In this document: piece after piece, positions 1-8,823 of the stretch
How the letters are laid out: the number at the start of each line of letters is the position of its first letter
How positions within the stretch are numbered: the first letter of the stretch is position 1
Source: Dyadobacter jiangsuensis
GTDB taxonomy: Bacteria; Bacteroidota; Bacteroidia; Cytophagales; Spirosomataceae
Reading direction: 5' to 3'
Assembly: GCF_003014695.1 (NCBI RefSeq)
Contig: NZ_PYAS01000004.1
Span: forward strand, 496,001 to 560,000
Length of the DNA stretch: 64,000 nucleotides
The notes under the pieces: generated by a model
The model's database searches: none
Told to the model about the DNA's origin: nothing
What the model saw: only the letters and a program-made list of their open reading frames with translations
Made by a program: the position numbers and the translations under genes

Positions 1-102
1 GTCTGTTTCACCCAGTCTCTTTTGTATGTCCTCCCAGTCCCTTATGGAGATGTAAACACCAGTTCTTTCTCCCTTCTCATTCGACAAATACTGCACATTC
101 AT
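1..102 (-). CDS. Partial small protein, possibly Phd/YefM-like antitoxin (5' end only)
   Basis: The first 34 codons of a leftward gene are visible; the rest lies outside the window. The protein begins MNVQYLSNEKGERTG and continues into a predicted strand (VYISI) and a charged helix (RDWEDIQKRLGE). Short Bacteroidota proteins with this kind of start are often antitoxins of the Phd/YefM type whose toxin gene follows immediately, but that gene would be outside the window, so the function is a guess. The ATG at 100-102 was chosen because the reading frame shows typical coding character from there on. Confidence 0.45.
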   Translation of the reverse strand, partial: MNVQYLSNEKGERTGVYISIRDWEDIQKRLGETD

Positions 103-218
103 AGCTATCAACAGGTTAGCGTTATCAGGTGGGCATTAGCCTTTTCTTAATCCCAAAATTCGTTAAATTGAACCAGAAAACGTAGTAAATTTGAATTTTA
201 TACCTTCACCAACACGAC

Positions 219-890
219 ATGGATTCTAAAACGCTGCACTTTCTCAGTCAATTAGCCGAAAACAATAACAGGGAGTGGTTTCAGGAAAATAAAAAATTGT
301 ATGAAGCCGCGAAGGCGGATATGGAAAAGCTGGTCGGCTATCTGATCACCGAGGTAGGGAAGTTCGAAGACCTCGGAAATGTACAAGTCAAAGATTGTAT
401 GCTGCGCATTTACCGCGATGTCCGTTTTTCGAAAAACAAGGATCCGTACAAGAAAAATCTGGCTGCGGGCATTGGTCCGGGCGGGAAGAGTTCCGGGAAA
501 ATTGACTATTACCTGCAAGTTCAACCGGGCGATCAGACGTTCCTGGGCGGCGGTATGTGGGAGGTAACTACCGAGCAGCTGGCCCGCTATCGTCAGGAGA
601 TCGATTACAATGCACATGAGCTGAAATCGATCATTGAGGAAAAGGAATTTCACAGTTATTTTCCTGAAATACACGGAGAAAGCCTCAAAACAGTTCCTAA
701 GGGTTATTCCAAAGATCACCCGGAAATAGCGCTGCTGAAACGCAAACAACTTTTCTTCATGCACCGGTATACCGATAAAGAGGTGGCTTCCAAAGACTTC
801 GGTAACCTGGTTTTGAAAGGCATTCAATTGCTGAAACCCTTTACCGATTATATGAATTATGTATTGTACGAAGAAGCGGAAGAGCATTGA
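219..890 (+). CDS. DUF2461 domain-containing protein
   Basis: This 223-residue cytoplasmic protein matches the DUF2461 family over its whole length. The marks are the N-terminal REWFQENKKLYE segment (about residues 19-30), the central RIYRDVRFSKNKDPYK block (about residues 63-78), and the glycine-rich GGGMWE stretch near residue 110. No catalytic role is established for the family and I see no signal peptide or membrane segment. It ends 51 bases before dnaE on the same strand, so the two may be co-transcribed, though nothing links their functions. A possible promoter -7 element, TAAATTTG, sits at 186-193, about 26 bases before the ATG. Confidence 0.85.
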   Translation: MDSKTLHFLSQLAENNNREWFQENKKLYEAAKADMEKLVGYLITEVGKFEDLGNVQVKDCMLRIYRDVRFSKNKDPYKKNLAAGIGPGGKSSGKIDYYLQVQPGDQTFLGGGMWEVTTEQLARYRQEIDYNAHELKSIIEEKEFHSYFPEIHGESLKTVPKGYSKDHPEIALLKRKQLFFMHRYTDKEVASKDFGNLVLKGIQLLKPFTDYMNYVLYEEAEEH

Positions 891-941
891 TCGCTGACCC
901 GGATTCAACAAGGCTGCCATACCCATTACAACCCATTTAAT

Positions 942-3900
942 ATGCAATTTTCACATTTGCACTGTCATACACAGTTCTCGCTGCTCGATGGTGCTGCCGA
1001 TATTAAAAAGCTGTTCAAAAAGGCCAAGGAGGACAATATGCCCGCCGTCGCCATCACCGACCATGGTAATATGTTCGGGGTGTTCGAATTTGTGGCCGAG
1101 GGGAACAAGCAGGGCATCAAGCCGATCGTCGGTTGCGAGTTTTATGTGGTGGAAGACCGGCACGTACGGCAGTTTACAAAAGACAAGAAGGACGTTCGTT
1201 TTCACCAGCTGCTTCTTGCCAAGGATGAGATCGGCTACAAAAACCTCGTGAAAATGTGCTCGCTGGGCTTCATGGAGGGGATGTATGGTAAATATCCGCG
1301 GATCGATAAGGAGTTGATCGTGAAATATCACCACGGATTGATCGCTACTACCTGCTGTATCGGTGCGATGATCCCGAAGACGATTATTCGTCAGGGCGAA
1401 GAGGCGGCGGAAAAGGAATTCCGGTGGTGGCTGGATCTGTTCGGGGATGATTTCTATGTAGAATTGCAGCGTCATGATATTCGGGATCAATATATTGTGA
1501 ATGAGGTGCTTATCAAGTTTGCGAGGAAATACAATGTGAAGATCATCTGCTCGAATGACTCGCATTACGTTGATCGCGACGATTGGAACGCGCACGATAT
1601 ATTGCTCTGTATCAACACGGGAGACAAGCAAAGTACGCCGTCTGCCAAGGATTTTGATGATGAGAAGGGGATTCCAAAAGGCTCCCGCTTCGCATTCTAC
1701 AATGATCAGTTCTATTTCAAAAAAACCAGCGAAATGCTGCAACTGTTCAACGACCTGCCCGAGTCGCTGGACAATACCAATGAGATCGTAGATAAAATCA
1801 AAACGCTCGATCTCCGGAAAGACATTCTGCTTCCCAACTTCCCGATTCCCGACGAATTTAAGACGCATACGTTGTCGGAAATGGTGGGTAAAAAGGAGCT
1901 TACTGCGGATGTGCTCAACCAATGGGAATACCTGCGGCACCTTACGTTTGAGGGCGCGCGGAGGAAATATGAAGTAGTCACGCCTGAAATCGAGGAACGG
2001 CTCAACTTCGAGCTGCAAACGATCCGGAACATGGGTTTTCCGGGTTACTTCCTCATTGTGGCCGACTTTATCGACGCGGGCCGCAAAATGGGCGTGTTTA
2101 TCGGTCCCGGCCGTGGTTCGGCGGCGGGTTCCGCGGTAGCCTACGCGATCGGGATTACAAATATCGACCCGGTCAAGTACGATCTCCTTTTTGAGCGTTT
2201 CCTTAACCCCGACCGTATCTCCATGCCCGATATCGATACCGACTTCGACGACGATGGCCGTCAGAAGGTGATCGATTATGTGGTAAAAAAATATGGCTAT
2301 AACCAGGTTGCGCAGATCGTAACCTATGGCACAATGGCCGCCAAATCGGCGATCAAGGATGTGGCACGGGTAATGGACCTGCCGCTACCTGATGCGAACA
2401 TGCTCGCGAAGCTGGTGCCGGACAAGCCTACTTATAATATGACGTTGAACCGCATTTTCACAGCGCCATTGGAAGGGGAGGGTAGTTTGATGAAGAAGGA
2501 AGGCATTTCCCCCGACGAACTGGAGAATGTAAAGCGGATGCGCACCATTGCATTGGGTAGTGATTTGCAAGCCAGCGTTTTACAAGAAGCGCGCAGGCTC
2601 GAAGGTACCGTGCGAAATACAGGTATCCACGCGGCCGGTATCATCATCGCACCCAGCGATTTGACCGAGATTATCCCGGTGAGCACATCTAAGGACTCCG
2701 ACTTTTTGATTACCCAATACCAAGGAAAAATCATCGAGGATGCCGGTGTAATCAAGATGGACTTTTTGGGGCTTCGAAACCTTTCGATCATCAAGGAGGC
2801 CCTACGGATGATTAAGAATAACCACGGAGTAGATATTGTGATCGACGACGTGCCGCTTGACGACCCGAAAGTGTTCGAACTGTTCCAACGCGGTGAAACC
2901 AACGCGATATTCCAGTTCGAATCCGACGGGATGAAGAAGTACATGCGCGACCTCATCCCGGATCGTTTCGAGCACTTGATCGCGATGAACGCCTTGTACC
3001 GTCCGGGCCCGATCGCCTACATTCCTAACTTTATCCGCCGGAAGAATGGGCAGGAGGAAGTAACATATGATTTGCCCGAATTGGAAGAGTATCTGGCTGA
3101 TACTTATGGAATTACCGTTTATCAAGAGCAGGTAATGCTTTTGTCGCAGAAGTTGGCCGGCTTTACGAAAGGCCAGGCGGATACGCTGCGGAAGGCGATG
3201 GGTAAGAAGCAGATCGAAACGCTGAACAAGCTCAAAGGCGACTTCATGAAAGGCGGCACCGAAAAGGGCCTCGACGCGAAGAAGCTGGAAAAAATATGGA
3301 CCGACTGGGAAGCATTTGCATCCTACGCATTCAACAAATCCCACTCGACGTGTTACGCTTTTGTGGCCTACCAAACGGCCTATTTGAAAGCGCATTATCC
3401 CTCTGAGTATATGGCTGCTGTTTTGACCAGCTCCCTGGGTAGTATTGATAAGATTACATTCTTTATGGAGGAATGTAAAAACCTAGGGCTACCTCTTAAA
3501 GGCCCGGATATCAATGAATCGGAGCGCCAGTTTAGCGTGAATAAAAGTGGGGTAATTCGTTTCGGGCTTGCAGGGGTAAAAGGTAGTGGCGATGCTGCCG
3601 TAGAATCGATTATTGAAGAAAGGACTAAAAATGGCCCATTCAACGATGTGTTCGATTTTATGACGCGCGTCAATCTAAGAACAGTGAATAAGAAAACATT
3701 GGAAAGTCTTGCATACGCAGGTGCATTCGACTGTTTTACTGACTATCATAGAGCTCAATATTTTGCTGTAGAGCCGGGCGATAGTGCAACATTTATAGAA
3801 AAGCTTATCAAGTATGCTAACAGAGTTCAAGGTACTGCAACAATAGACTTGTTTAGCGTGTCGGGAGTCGCTGCGGACTTTGCGAAACCCAAGCCAGCAT

Positions 3901-4580
3901 CTGTTGAGCCTTGGGACGATCTGGCCAAGCTCCGGTACGAGCAGGAGGTGGTCGGTTTCTATATTTCGGGCCATCCGCTGGATACTTTCCGCACGGAGCT
4001 AGACAATTTCTGCACTTGCACCGTAGACAAAGTATTGGAAATCCATGATGGTGAGCGTGCGCCGCGGTATTACGGCAAGGAAATCAACGTGGCGGGGATT
4101 GTCACGAGTGCGCAGGAAAGAATGTCGAAAAACGGCAGCTTGTTTATGATCTTCAAAATCGAGGACTACCAGGGTGCAATGGAGATGCTGATCGGCGGGG
4201 AGGATTATATCCGGTTTAAGAACTACCTGCAAGTAGGCCAGTTTTTGTACATCAAAGGTAAAGTACAGAACCGCTGGAAGCAGGAGGATCAGTTTGAGTT
4301 CAAGATTTCGCAGATACAGCTCCTGCCGGAGATCATGGAGAAGATGTGCCGGAAAATCAGGATCAACCTTACGCTGGATCAGATCGACGCACAGTTCATT
4401 CACGTGCTCAATGAAACCTTTGGAAGTTACCCCGGCGGGTGCCAGGTGAGCATGACGGTGAAGGACCCGGAGACGCATCTGGAAGTCGAAATGTTGTCAC
4501 GCGGTTACCGTGTAGCGCCTAGTAATGAGCTGTTTAAAGTGCTGCGTGGCTCTCTGGGAGTGAAATTCTTTTTAAACTGA
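942..4580 (+). CDS. dnaE: DNA polymerase III subunit alpha
   Basis: This is the replicative polymerase subunit (1212 residues) that extends DNA at the fork. An N-terminal PHP domain begins at residue 4 with HLHCHTQFSLLDGAA. The palm follows, with the catalytic PDIDTDF aspartates near residues 428-434 and the MNALYRPGPI block. A helix-hairpin-helix region comes next, then an OB fold from about residue 1047 (INVAGIVTSAQER). The protein is complete. Between roughly 3400 and 3860 the DNA is visibly poorer in G+C and uses more A/T-ending codons than the flanking parts of the gene, while the reading frame stays open. A short AT-rich spacer separates it from trxA. Confidence 0.97.
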   Translation: MQFSHLHCHTQFSLLDGAADIKKLFKKAKEDNMPAVAITDHGNMFGVFEFVAEGNKQGIKPIVGCEFYVVEDRHVRQFTKDKKDVRFHQLLLAKDEIGYKNLVKMCSLGFMEGMYGKYPRIDKELIVKYHHGLIATTCCIGAMIPKTIIRQGEEAAEKEFRWWLDLFGDDFYVELQRHDIRDQYIVNEVLIKFARKYNVKIICSNDSHYVDRDDWNAHDILLCINTGDKQSTPSAKDFDDEKGIPKGSRFAFYNDQFYFKKTSEMLQLFNDLPESLDNTNEIVDKIKTLDLRKDILLPNFPIPDEFKTHTLSEMVGKKELTADVLNQWEYLRHLTFEGARRKYEVVTPEIEERLNFELQTIRNMGFPGYFLIVADFIDAGRKMGVFIGPGRGSAAGSAVAYAIGITNIDPVKYDLLFERFLNPDRISMPDIDTDFDDDGRQKVIDYVVKKYGYNQVAQIVTYGTMAAKSAIKDVARVMDLPLPDANMLAKLVPDKPTYNMTLNRIFTAPLEGEGSLMKKEGISPDELENVKRMRTIALGSDLQASVLQEARRLEGTVRNTGIHAAGIIIAPSDLTEIIPVSTSKDSDFLITQYQGKIIEDAGVIKMDFLGLRNLSIIKEALRMIKNNHGVDIVIDDVPLDDPKVFELFQRGETNAIFQFESDGMKKYMRDLIPDRFEHLIAMNALYRPGPIAYIPNFIRRKNGQEEVTYDLPELEEYLADTYGITVYQEQVMLLSQKLAGFTKGQADTLRKAMGKKQIETLNKLKGDFMKGGTEKGLDAKKLEKIWTDWEAFASYAFNKSHSTCYAFVAYQTAYLKAHYPSEYMAAVLTSSLGSIDKITFFMEECKNLGLPLKGPDINESERQFSVNKSGVIRFGLAGVKGSGDAAVESIIEERTKNGPFNDVFDFMTRVNLRTVNKKTLESLAYAGAFDCFTDYHRAQYFAVEPGDSATFIEKLIKYANRVQGTATIDLFSVSGVAADFAKPKPASVEPWDDLAKLRYEQEVVGFYISGHPLDTFRTELDNFCTCTVDKVLEIHDGERAPRYYGKEINVAGIVTSAQERMSKNGSLFMIFKIEDYQGAMEMLIGGEDYIRFKNYLQVGQFLYIKGKVQNRWKQEDQFEFKISQIQLLPEIMEKMCRKIRINLTLDQIDAQFIHVLNETFGSYPGGCQVSMTVKDPETHLEVEMLSRGYRVAPSNELFKVLRGSLGVKFFLN

Positions 4581-4594
4581 TTTGTATTAAATTA

Positions 4595-4628
4595 AATAAG
4601 GAACTTTTAAATAATAATATTCCTTATT
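4595..4628. repeat. Inverted repeat between dnaE and trxA
   Basis: Nine-base perfect arms AATAAGGAA (4595-4603) and TTCCTTATT (4620-4628) enclose a 16-base AT-rich loop. There is no clear U-tract after it, so it is not a convincing terminator. It could instead be a structured leader or an operator ahead of trxA. Confidence 0.4.
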
Positions 4629-4665
4629 AACCCAGATTGATAAATAACATTTAGACACTTAAAAC

Positions 4666-4998
4666 ATGGGAAAAGCACTTGAAATTACCGATAGCACCTT
4701 CGACGAACTGATCCAGGGCGATAAGCCAGTACTGGTTGACTTCTGGGCTGAGTGGTGTGGGCCTTGTAAAATGATCGGTCCGGTTGTTGAGCAACTCGCC
4801 GGTGAATACGATGGCAAGGCGGTTATCGGTAAAATGGATGTGGATATGAACTCTTCGGTACCTGCAAAATTCGGTATCCGCAGTATCCCTACGCTGATGA
4901 TCTTCAAAGGCGGCCAACTGGTAGATAAAGTAGTAGGCGTTGTTCCCAAAACAACCCTTGAAGATAAATTGAATGCGCAAATCGAAGCGACCGTTTGA
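4666..4998 (+). CDS. trxA: Thioredoxin
   Basis: This 110-residue protein is a standard single-domain thioredoxin, the cytoplasmic disulfide reductant that thioredoxin reductase recharges. The redox motif WCGPC lies at residues 30-34, preceded by the usual VDFWAE, and the cis-proline loop IRSIPT is present near residue 75. No signal peptide is visible, which fits a cytoplasmic protein. The ATG follows an AT-rich 85-base spacer after dnaE and the gene is closed by a strong terminator, so it is probably a single-gene unit. Confidence 0.96.
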   Translation: MGKALEITDSTFDELIQGDKPVLVDFWAEWCGPCKMIGPVVEQLAGEYDGKAVIGKMDVDMNSSVPAKFGIRSIPTLMIFKGGQLVDKVVGVVPKTTLEDKLNAQIEATV

Positions 4999-5022
4999 TA
5001 ATCGCTGATTTGTGAAAGAGTT

Positions 5023-5046
5023 AAAAGCCCCGGTGACGGGGCTTTT
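5023..5046 (+). terminator. Rho-independent terminator of trxA
   Basis: A ten-base-pair perfect stem (AAAAGCCCCG with CGGGGCTTTT) closes a four-base loop and runs into a T tract, 25 bases after the trxA stop codon. Confidence 0.93.
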
Positions 5047-5063
5047 TTTATTGGTATGCTGTA

Positions 5064-5225
5064 ATGCTTCTTTTTTTACCTAAACCACCCTATGAAGAAG
5101 CCAAGATGATCGAACGCAATTTGCATAAGTTGGGTAGTGATCTGTTGGCGATTGAATTGGAAATAATCGGCTTTCTGCCGGATTGCAAATCTGATGCTTG
5201 GTTGTTGCATGCCTACGGCATTTGA
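5064..5225 (+). other. Short open frame of 53 codons, possible gene remnant
   Basis: An ATG at 5064 opens 53 codons that look protein-like (KPPYEEAKMIERNLHKLG, then LLAIELEIIGFLPD). The frame runs into the first copy of the CATGCCTACGGCATTTGA repeat, which supplies the stop. It follows the trxA terminator closely. It could be a decayed gene or a small unrecognised protein. I do not recognise a family. Confidence 0.25.
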
Positions 5226-5390
5226 CGGCTTTCCATGTGGCATGTTTGCTACCAATATTACATGCCTACGGCATTTGATGCCTCAGATATGAGGTGGTGT
5301 AAGTAGTCGGATGCCAAGTCGCGTAGCGACGTAACATTGGTAGCAAATCGAATACGAGCACCCTTACCGTAAATCCCGCAGGGATGTAAC
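5208..5390. repeat. Intergenic repeat block with direct and inverted copies
   Basis: The 18-base sequence CATGCCTACGGCATTTGA occurs at 5208-5225 and again at 5261-5278. TTTGCTACCAATATTAC (5245-5261) recurs inverted with one mismatch at 5331-5347, giving a structure about 100 bases across. CGTAGCGACGTAAC and CGCAGGGATGTAAC near 5322 and 5377 are further related words. Blocks of this kind (GCTACCAAT with TACGG or CAGGG words) recur between genes in Bacteroidota, from general knowledge. The block fills most of the 314-base gap between the trxA terminator and the next gene. Confidence 0.7.
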
Positions 5391-6056
5391 AACACCGCTG
5401 GATAACTTCAAAATAGCCAGAACATGCGAAAACAGCACCGCGGGCACGATGAATGCCGGTAGCAAAACATACGGCGCTTTCAATATCCCGACATTAGGCT
5501 GATCGAAGGCAAATTGCTGTAACGGCGTAGGCGCAGAGAGAATGGCGCTGACGACGATGTTGAGCAGCAAACCGACACAAACGATATTCCAAACAAGCAA
5601 CCCACGGTTCCCGACCAGCCCCTTTTGATAAGCCAGCCAAATCAATGGAGCGGTGATGCCCGAAAGAATATCCGGATTGCTGCCTTCAAACGTCATCAGT
5701 TTGGGGATTTCTCCCATTTGGAAAAGGCAAAATAACACAAGCTCCACCGCTATTCTGATGGTGTGGAGTAAGGTTAGATGTTTCAACGAACTGGTTTCGA
5801 CCAGCATTTTGCGTCGGAAAACTGCCAGATAGGTGATGAAAATCACCGGCGGACCCATTGCCAGTGCAAAATGCGGAGGCAGGCTGGTGGTATCGAGGTA
5901 AAAGCCATTTGCACTCAGCAGCATTTGCAACGGCATCCAGCCAAGGAGCAGAAGCCAGTGTAATTTCGGTGCCGAAATCGCGCGATAGAGCATGAGCCAA
6001 GTTGCAATGACGATCGCTGCAAATAGGGCAGGGAGTATTAATGGATTGATATTCAT
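5364..6056 (-). CDS. Hypothetical multi-pass membrane protein
   Basis: I do not recognise this 230-residue protein. It has about six or seven hydrophobic segments, for example near residues 5-25, 36-52, 66-82, 98-115, 153-172 and 195-217, with short polar loops, so it should be an inner-membrane protein. No catalytic or transport motif stands out. It lies 80 bases downstream of the Crp-like regulator on the same strand and may be the last gene of that series or a target of the regulator. The stop codon falls at the edge of the intergenic repeat block. Confidence 0.6.
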   Translation of the reverse strand: MNINPLILPALFAAIVIATWLMLYRAISAPKLHWLLLLGWMPLQMLLSANGFYLDTTSLPPHFALAMGPPVIFITYLAVFRRKMLVETSSLKHLTLLHTIRIAVELVLFCLFQMGEIPKLMTFEGSNPDILSGITAPLIWLAYQKGLVGNRGLLVWNIVCVGLLLNIVVSAILSAPTPLQQFAFDQPNVGILKAPYVLLPAFIVPAVLFSHVLAILKLSSGVVTSLRDLR

Positions 6057-6136
6057 AACGATGATTGGTTTTTATGCGAATTAAACCAATCGTCCTCCGG
6101 GGAATCTTGCCATTTGGCAATTAATTACGTCTGCCC

Positions 6137-6733
6137 TTATTTTTCTGAAACTTCCTTCCGGATCCGGCTCAGGGAGCTGTCGGTGATGCCGAGATAGGAG
6201 GCTATCGTGCGTAGCGGGGCGTGATGAAAGATATCCGGGTTGCTTTGAAGGAGTTGCAGATAGCGGGTTTCGGCGGTTTCGGTGATGGTCGATAACATGC
6301 GGGATTTCAGACTGGAAAATCCCCGAACCAGAATGCTCCGGCCGAATTCGCGGAACTCCGGCAAGGCGTGGAACAGCTCGTTGAGCGTCGCGTAGGTGAT
6401 CGCAATGCCCGTACATGACATGAGCGCCTGGATATTTTCGCGCGAGGGTATGCGATGAAAAAAGGAAGTTATCTCAAATACCACCTGTTGCGGACCGTGA
6501 AAACTGGTAGTGATATCGTTCCCGTCAGGATCAGTGGCAAACGAACGCATGTAGCCCTCCGTGAGGAAAACATATTCATTGGAAACGGAACCTTCTTTCA
6601 GCAGGAAGTCGCCTTTGTTGATACGCAGCGGATAGAACCGTTCCGAAACTTCCGATGCCATTTTGGCTGGCATCGGATAGGCTTTGGTGATAAAATCTAC
6701 CAGCTTCGACTGCTCGGGCGACAAGCTATTCAT
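6137..6733 (-). CDS. Crp/Fnr family transcriptional regulator
   Basis: This 198-residue protein has a cyclic-nucleotide-binding-like beta barrel over about residues 25-110 (RINKGDFLLKEGSVSNEYVF) and a C-terminal helix-turn-helix (RTIASYLGITDSSLSRIRKE, about residues 172-191). That is the layout of Bacteroidota Crp-like regulators. The barrel lacks a clear cAMP phosphate-binding cassette, so the ligand is unknown. I start it at the ATG at 6733, whose ATGAATAG overlaps the stop of the epimerase gene by eight bases; an upstream in-frame start would extend further into that gene. The overlap suggests translational coupling, so the regulator is probably made together with the metabolic genes upstream. 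Confidence 0.85.
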   Translation of the reverse strand: MNSLSPEQSKLVDFITKAYPMPAKMASEVSERFYPLRINKGDFLLKEGSVSNEYVFLTEGYMRSFATDPDGNDITTSFHGPQQVVFEITSFFHRIPSRENIQALMSCTGIAITYATLNELFHALPEFREFGRSILVRGFSSLKSRMLSTITETAETRYLQLLQSNPDIFHHAPLRTIASYLGITDSSLSRIRKEVSEK

Positions 6734-7604
6734 TGATTTCAATAGTGAAACCGGCATCAAACGTACCGCCCGCTTCCAGCTTCAAAATCCCTTCCTTCGT
6801 TTCGAAATTCTGATCCGAATCGGCGCTGTCGGCGATGCCTAGCCAAGGTTCAATGCACACGAAATGGCCGCCTGGTTTGGCCCAGATGCCGAGGTAGGGG
6901 AAATCTTTGTAGGAAACTGTAATGACTTGTCCGGATTTAGTACTTCTCAAACTTACTTGTTTTGAAATCAAGTGTTTGAAAATCAATGCGTCATTGTCAA
7001 ACAGCTGGCTGTTCAGATGCAGGACATTGGTATGTTCGAGCACCGGTTTGGTCGCGTTACCCACGAGTCCGTTCTTTTCAAGTAGCCAGGTCGAATCGTT
7101 TTCAATCGCTTCGAATTCAAGGTAATAATCTTCGTAAACTTCATCCTCGTGCAGCGGGCATTTGAATGCCGGGTGGCCGCCAAGGGAGAACAGCATTTCT
7201 TCACTACCATGATTGATCACTTTGTGGTCAATAACTACCTTTTTGTGATCCAGCCGGTAGGTGATCTCAAACTCAAATTCAAATGGATAAATAGCAAGCG
7301 TTTCTTCGCTGTATTTTAGTGTAAATGTGAGACTATCAGTTGCTTGATTCGTCAGCTTTACATTTGCATTGTTACGTACCATTCCATGGCGCGGCACGGC
7401 ATATTCGCCCCCTTTATATTTCACAAAGCCATTCTTGATCGCTCCGATAACCGGAAAAAGCACCGGTGCGTAACTGCTCCATACCGCGGGATCGGCATTC
7501 CAGAGAAAGTCTTTACCCGTTACCGTCGACTGGATCTGACAAAGCTCGGCGCCGGTTTCCTGTACCGAGATCTTTAAATGGTGATTTTGAATGGAATAGG
7601 TCAT
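6726..7604 (-). CDS. Aldose 1-epimerase family protein
   Basis: This 292-residue cytoplasmic protein belongs to the galactose mutarotase-like superfamily. Typical marks are GAELCQIQS near the start, WSSYAPVLFPVIGAIK, the PRHGMVRN histidine segment, LGGHPAFKCP with the second histidine, and the FVCIEPWLGIAD block holding the catalytic glutamate. Members interconvert the anomers of aldoses or sugar phosphates; the substrate here is unknown. I place the start at the ATG at 7604 (MTYSIQ), five bases after the aminotransferase stop; a TTG nine bases further upstream is also in frame. It is translationally linked to the Crp-like gene downstream. Confidence 0.85.
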   Translation of the reverse strand: MTYSIQNHHLKISVQETGAELCQIQSTVTGKDFLWNADPAVWSSYAPVLFPVIGAIKNGFVKYKGGEYAVPRHGMVRNNANVKLTNQATDSLTFTLKYSEETLAIYPFEFEFEITYRLDHKKVVIDHKVINHGSEEMLFSLGGHPAFKCPLHEDEVYEDYYLEFEAIENDSTWLLEKNGLVGNATKPVLEHTNVLHLNSQLFDNDALIFKHLISKQVSLRSTKSGQVITVSYKDFPYLGIWAKPGGHFVCIEPWLGIADSADSDQNFETKEGILKLEAGGTFDAGFTIEINE

Positions 7605-7609
7605 ATCGT

Positions 7610-8821
7610 TCAAGAATTCAGGACTTTAATGATGGTTGCGCAGGCCTCCCTGATTTGGGCTTCAGTGATCGTCAACGGGGGAGCAATACGCATGGAATTG
7701 TCGCAAAACAAGAACCAGTCGGTCACGACACCTAGCTCGATGCATTGATCGATGGTTGCTTTCAGTTTCTCGAAAGATTCCATTTCTGCCGCAAGCATAA
7801 GGCCTTTTCCGCGGATTTCCTTGATTTCGGGGTGATTTAACAGGTTTTTAAACAACTCACCCTTGGCAATCGCCGCTTCGGAAAGCCGCTCGTCGATCGT
7901 CACACGCAAGGCGGCTAGCGAAGCTGCGCAACTCACAGGATGTCCGCCAAAAGTGGTAATGTGCCCGAGTATCGGGTTGGTTTTCAGTACTTTCATGATC
8001 TGCTGCGATGCCATGAAAGCGCCGATCGGCATGCCGCCGCCCATTCCTTTGGCACTCAACAGAATATCCGGGTAAATGCCGTATTGCTCAAATGCCCAGA
8101 AGCTTCCGGTACGGCCAAACCCAGTCTGTATTTCATCCAAAATGAGCAGAGTGCCAGTTTCAGTGCATTTCCGGCGCAATGCAACGAGGTAATCTGCCTC
8201 AGGCACGCGTACACCCGATTCTCCTCCGATTACTTCGATGATTACGGCGGCAGTTTGACCGGTAATTTTTTCTAAATCAGGCAAATATCCATGCTGAATA
8301 TGCTTCACACCCGGCAGCAGCGGGCGGAAATTTCGTTTGAAAAACTCAGCGCCGGCAAGGCTTAATGCACCCTGTGTGGCGCCGTGGTAGGCATTATAGC
8401 AAGAGATGAATTCGCGTCGTCGGGTAAACCGCTTTGCCAGTTTCATCGCACCTTCCACTGCTTCGGTACCCGAATTGGTGAAATAGACGTTGTCGATCAA
8501 CCCGAAAGGCGAAGGGTTAGGGGCTTCGAGGCGCAGCGTGTCGGCCAGTGCTTTCGCAAGCTGTACTTGTGCGCTTTGCACGTACTCGCCGTAGACGAGC
8601 AGGTGCATGTGTTTGTCGAGCTGCGCGTGAATGGCTTCGAGGACTTTGGGATGCCTGTGGCCGACGTTGCTCACGCCGATACCGGAAATCAGGTCCATGT
8701 ATGACTTGCCATCCGGGCCGTACATATATACGCCCTCGGCCTTTTCAATTTCAAGGGCAAGCGGGAAATCGGAAGTTTGCGCCAGATGGTCGAAAAAGTG
8801 CTGGCGATGTGAGATATGCAT
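7610..8821 (-). CDS. Class III (ornithine/acetylornithine-type) aminotransferase
   Basis: This 403-residue PLP enzyme has the class III fold: TNSGTEAVEGAMKLA (about residues 115-129) for phosphate binding, the ILDEIQTGFGRTG block with Asp229 and Gln232, and the PLP lysine at about 258 in LLSAKGMGGGMPIG. Such enzymes move an omega-amino group between a diamine or omega-amino acid and a keto acid. The substrate cannot be read from sequence, and arginine biosynthesis genes are absent nearby. It starts two bases after the stop of the ATP-grasp-like gene and is followed closely by the epimerase, so I read it as part of the amide-ligase operon, where it could supply or consume an amino donor. Confidence 0.88.
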   Translation of the reverse strand: MHISHRQHFFDHLAQTSDFPLALEIEKAEGVYMYGPDGKSYMDLISGIGVSNVGHRHPKVLEAIHAQLDKHMHLLVYGEYVQSAQVQLAKALADTLRLEAPNPSPFGLIDNVYFTNSGTEAVEGAMKLAKRFTRRREFISCYNAYHGATQGALSLAGAEFFKRNFRPLLPGVKHIQHGYLPDLEKITGQTAAVIIEVIGGESGVRVPEADYLVALRRKCTETGTLLILDEIQTGFGRTGSFWAFEQYGIYPDILLSAKGMGGGMPIGAFMASQQIMKVLKTNPILGHITTFGGHPVSCAASLAALRVTIDERLSEAAIAKGELFKNLLNHPEIKEIRGKGLMLAAEMESFEKLKATIDQCIELGVVTDWFLFCDNSMRIAPPLTITEAQIREACATIIKVLNS

Positions 8822-8823
8822 TC

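Noticed and set aside
951..2018. Long leftward open frame (355 codons) opposite dnaE
   Set aside because: It is the antisense shadow of a well-supported polymerase gene, has no family features and no promoter.
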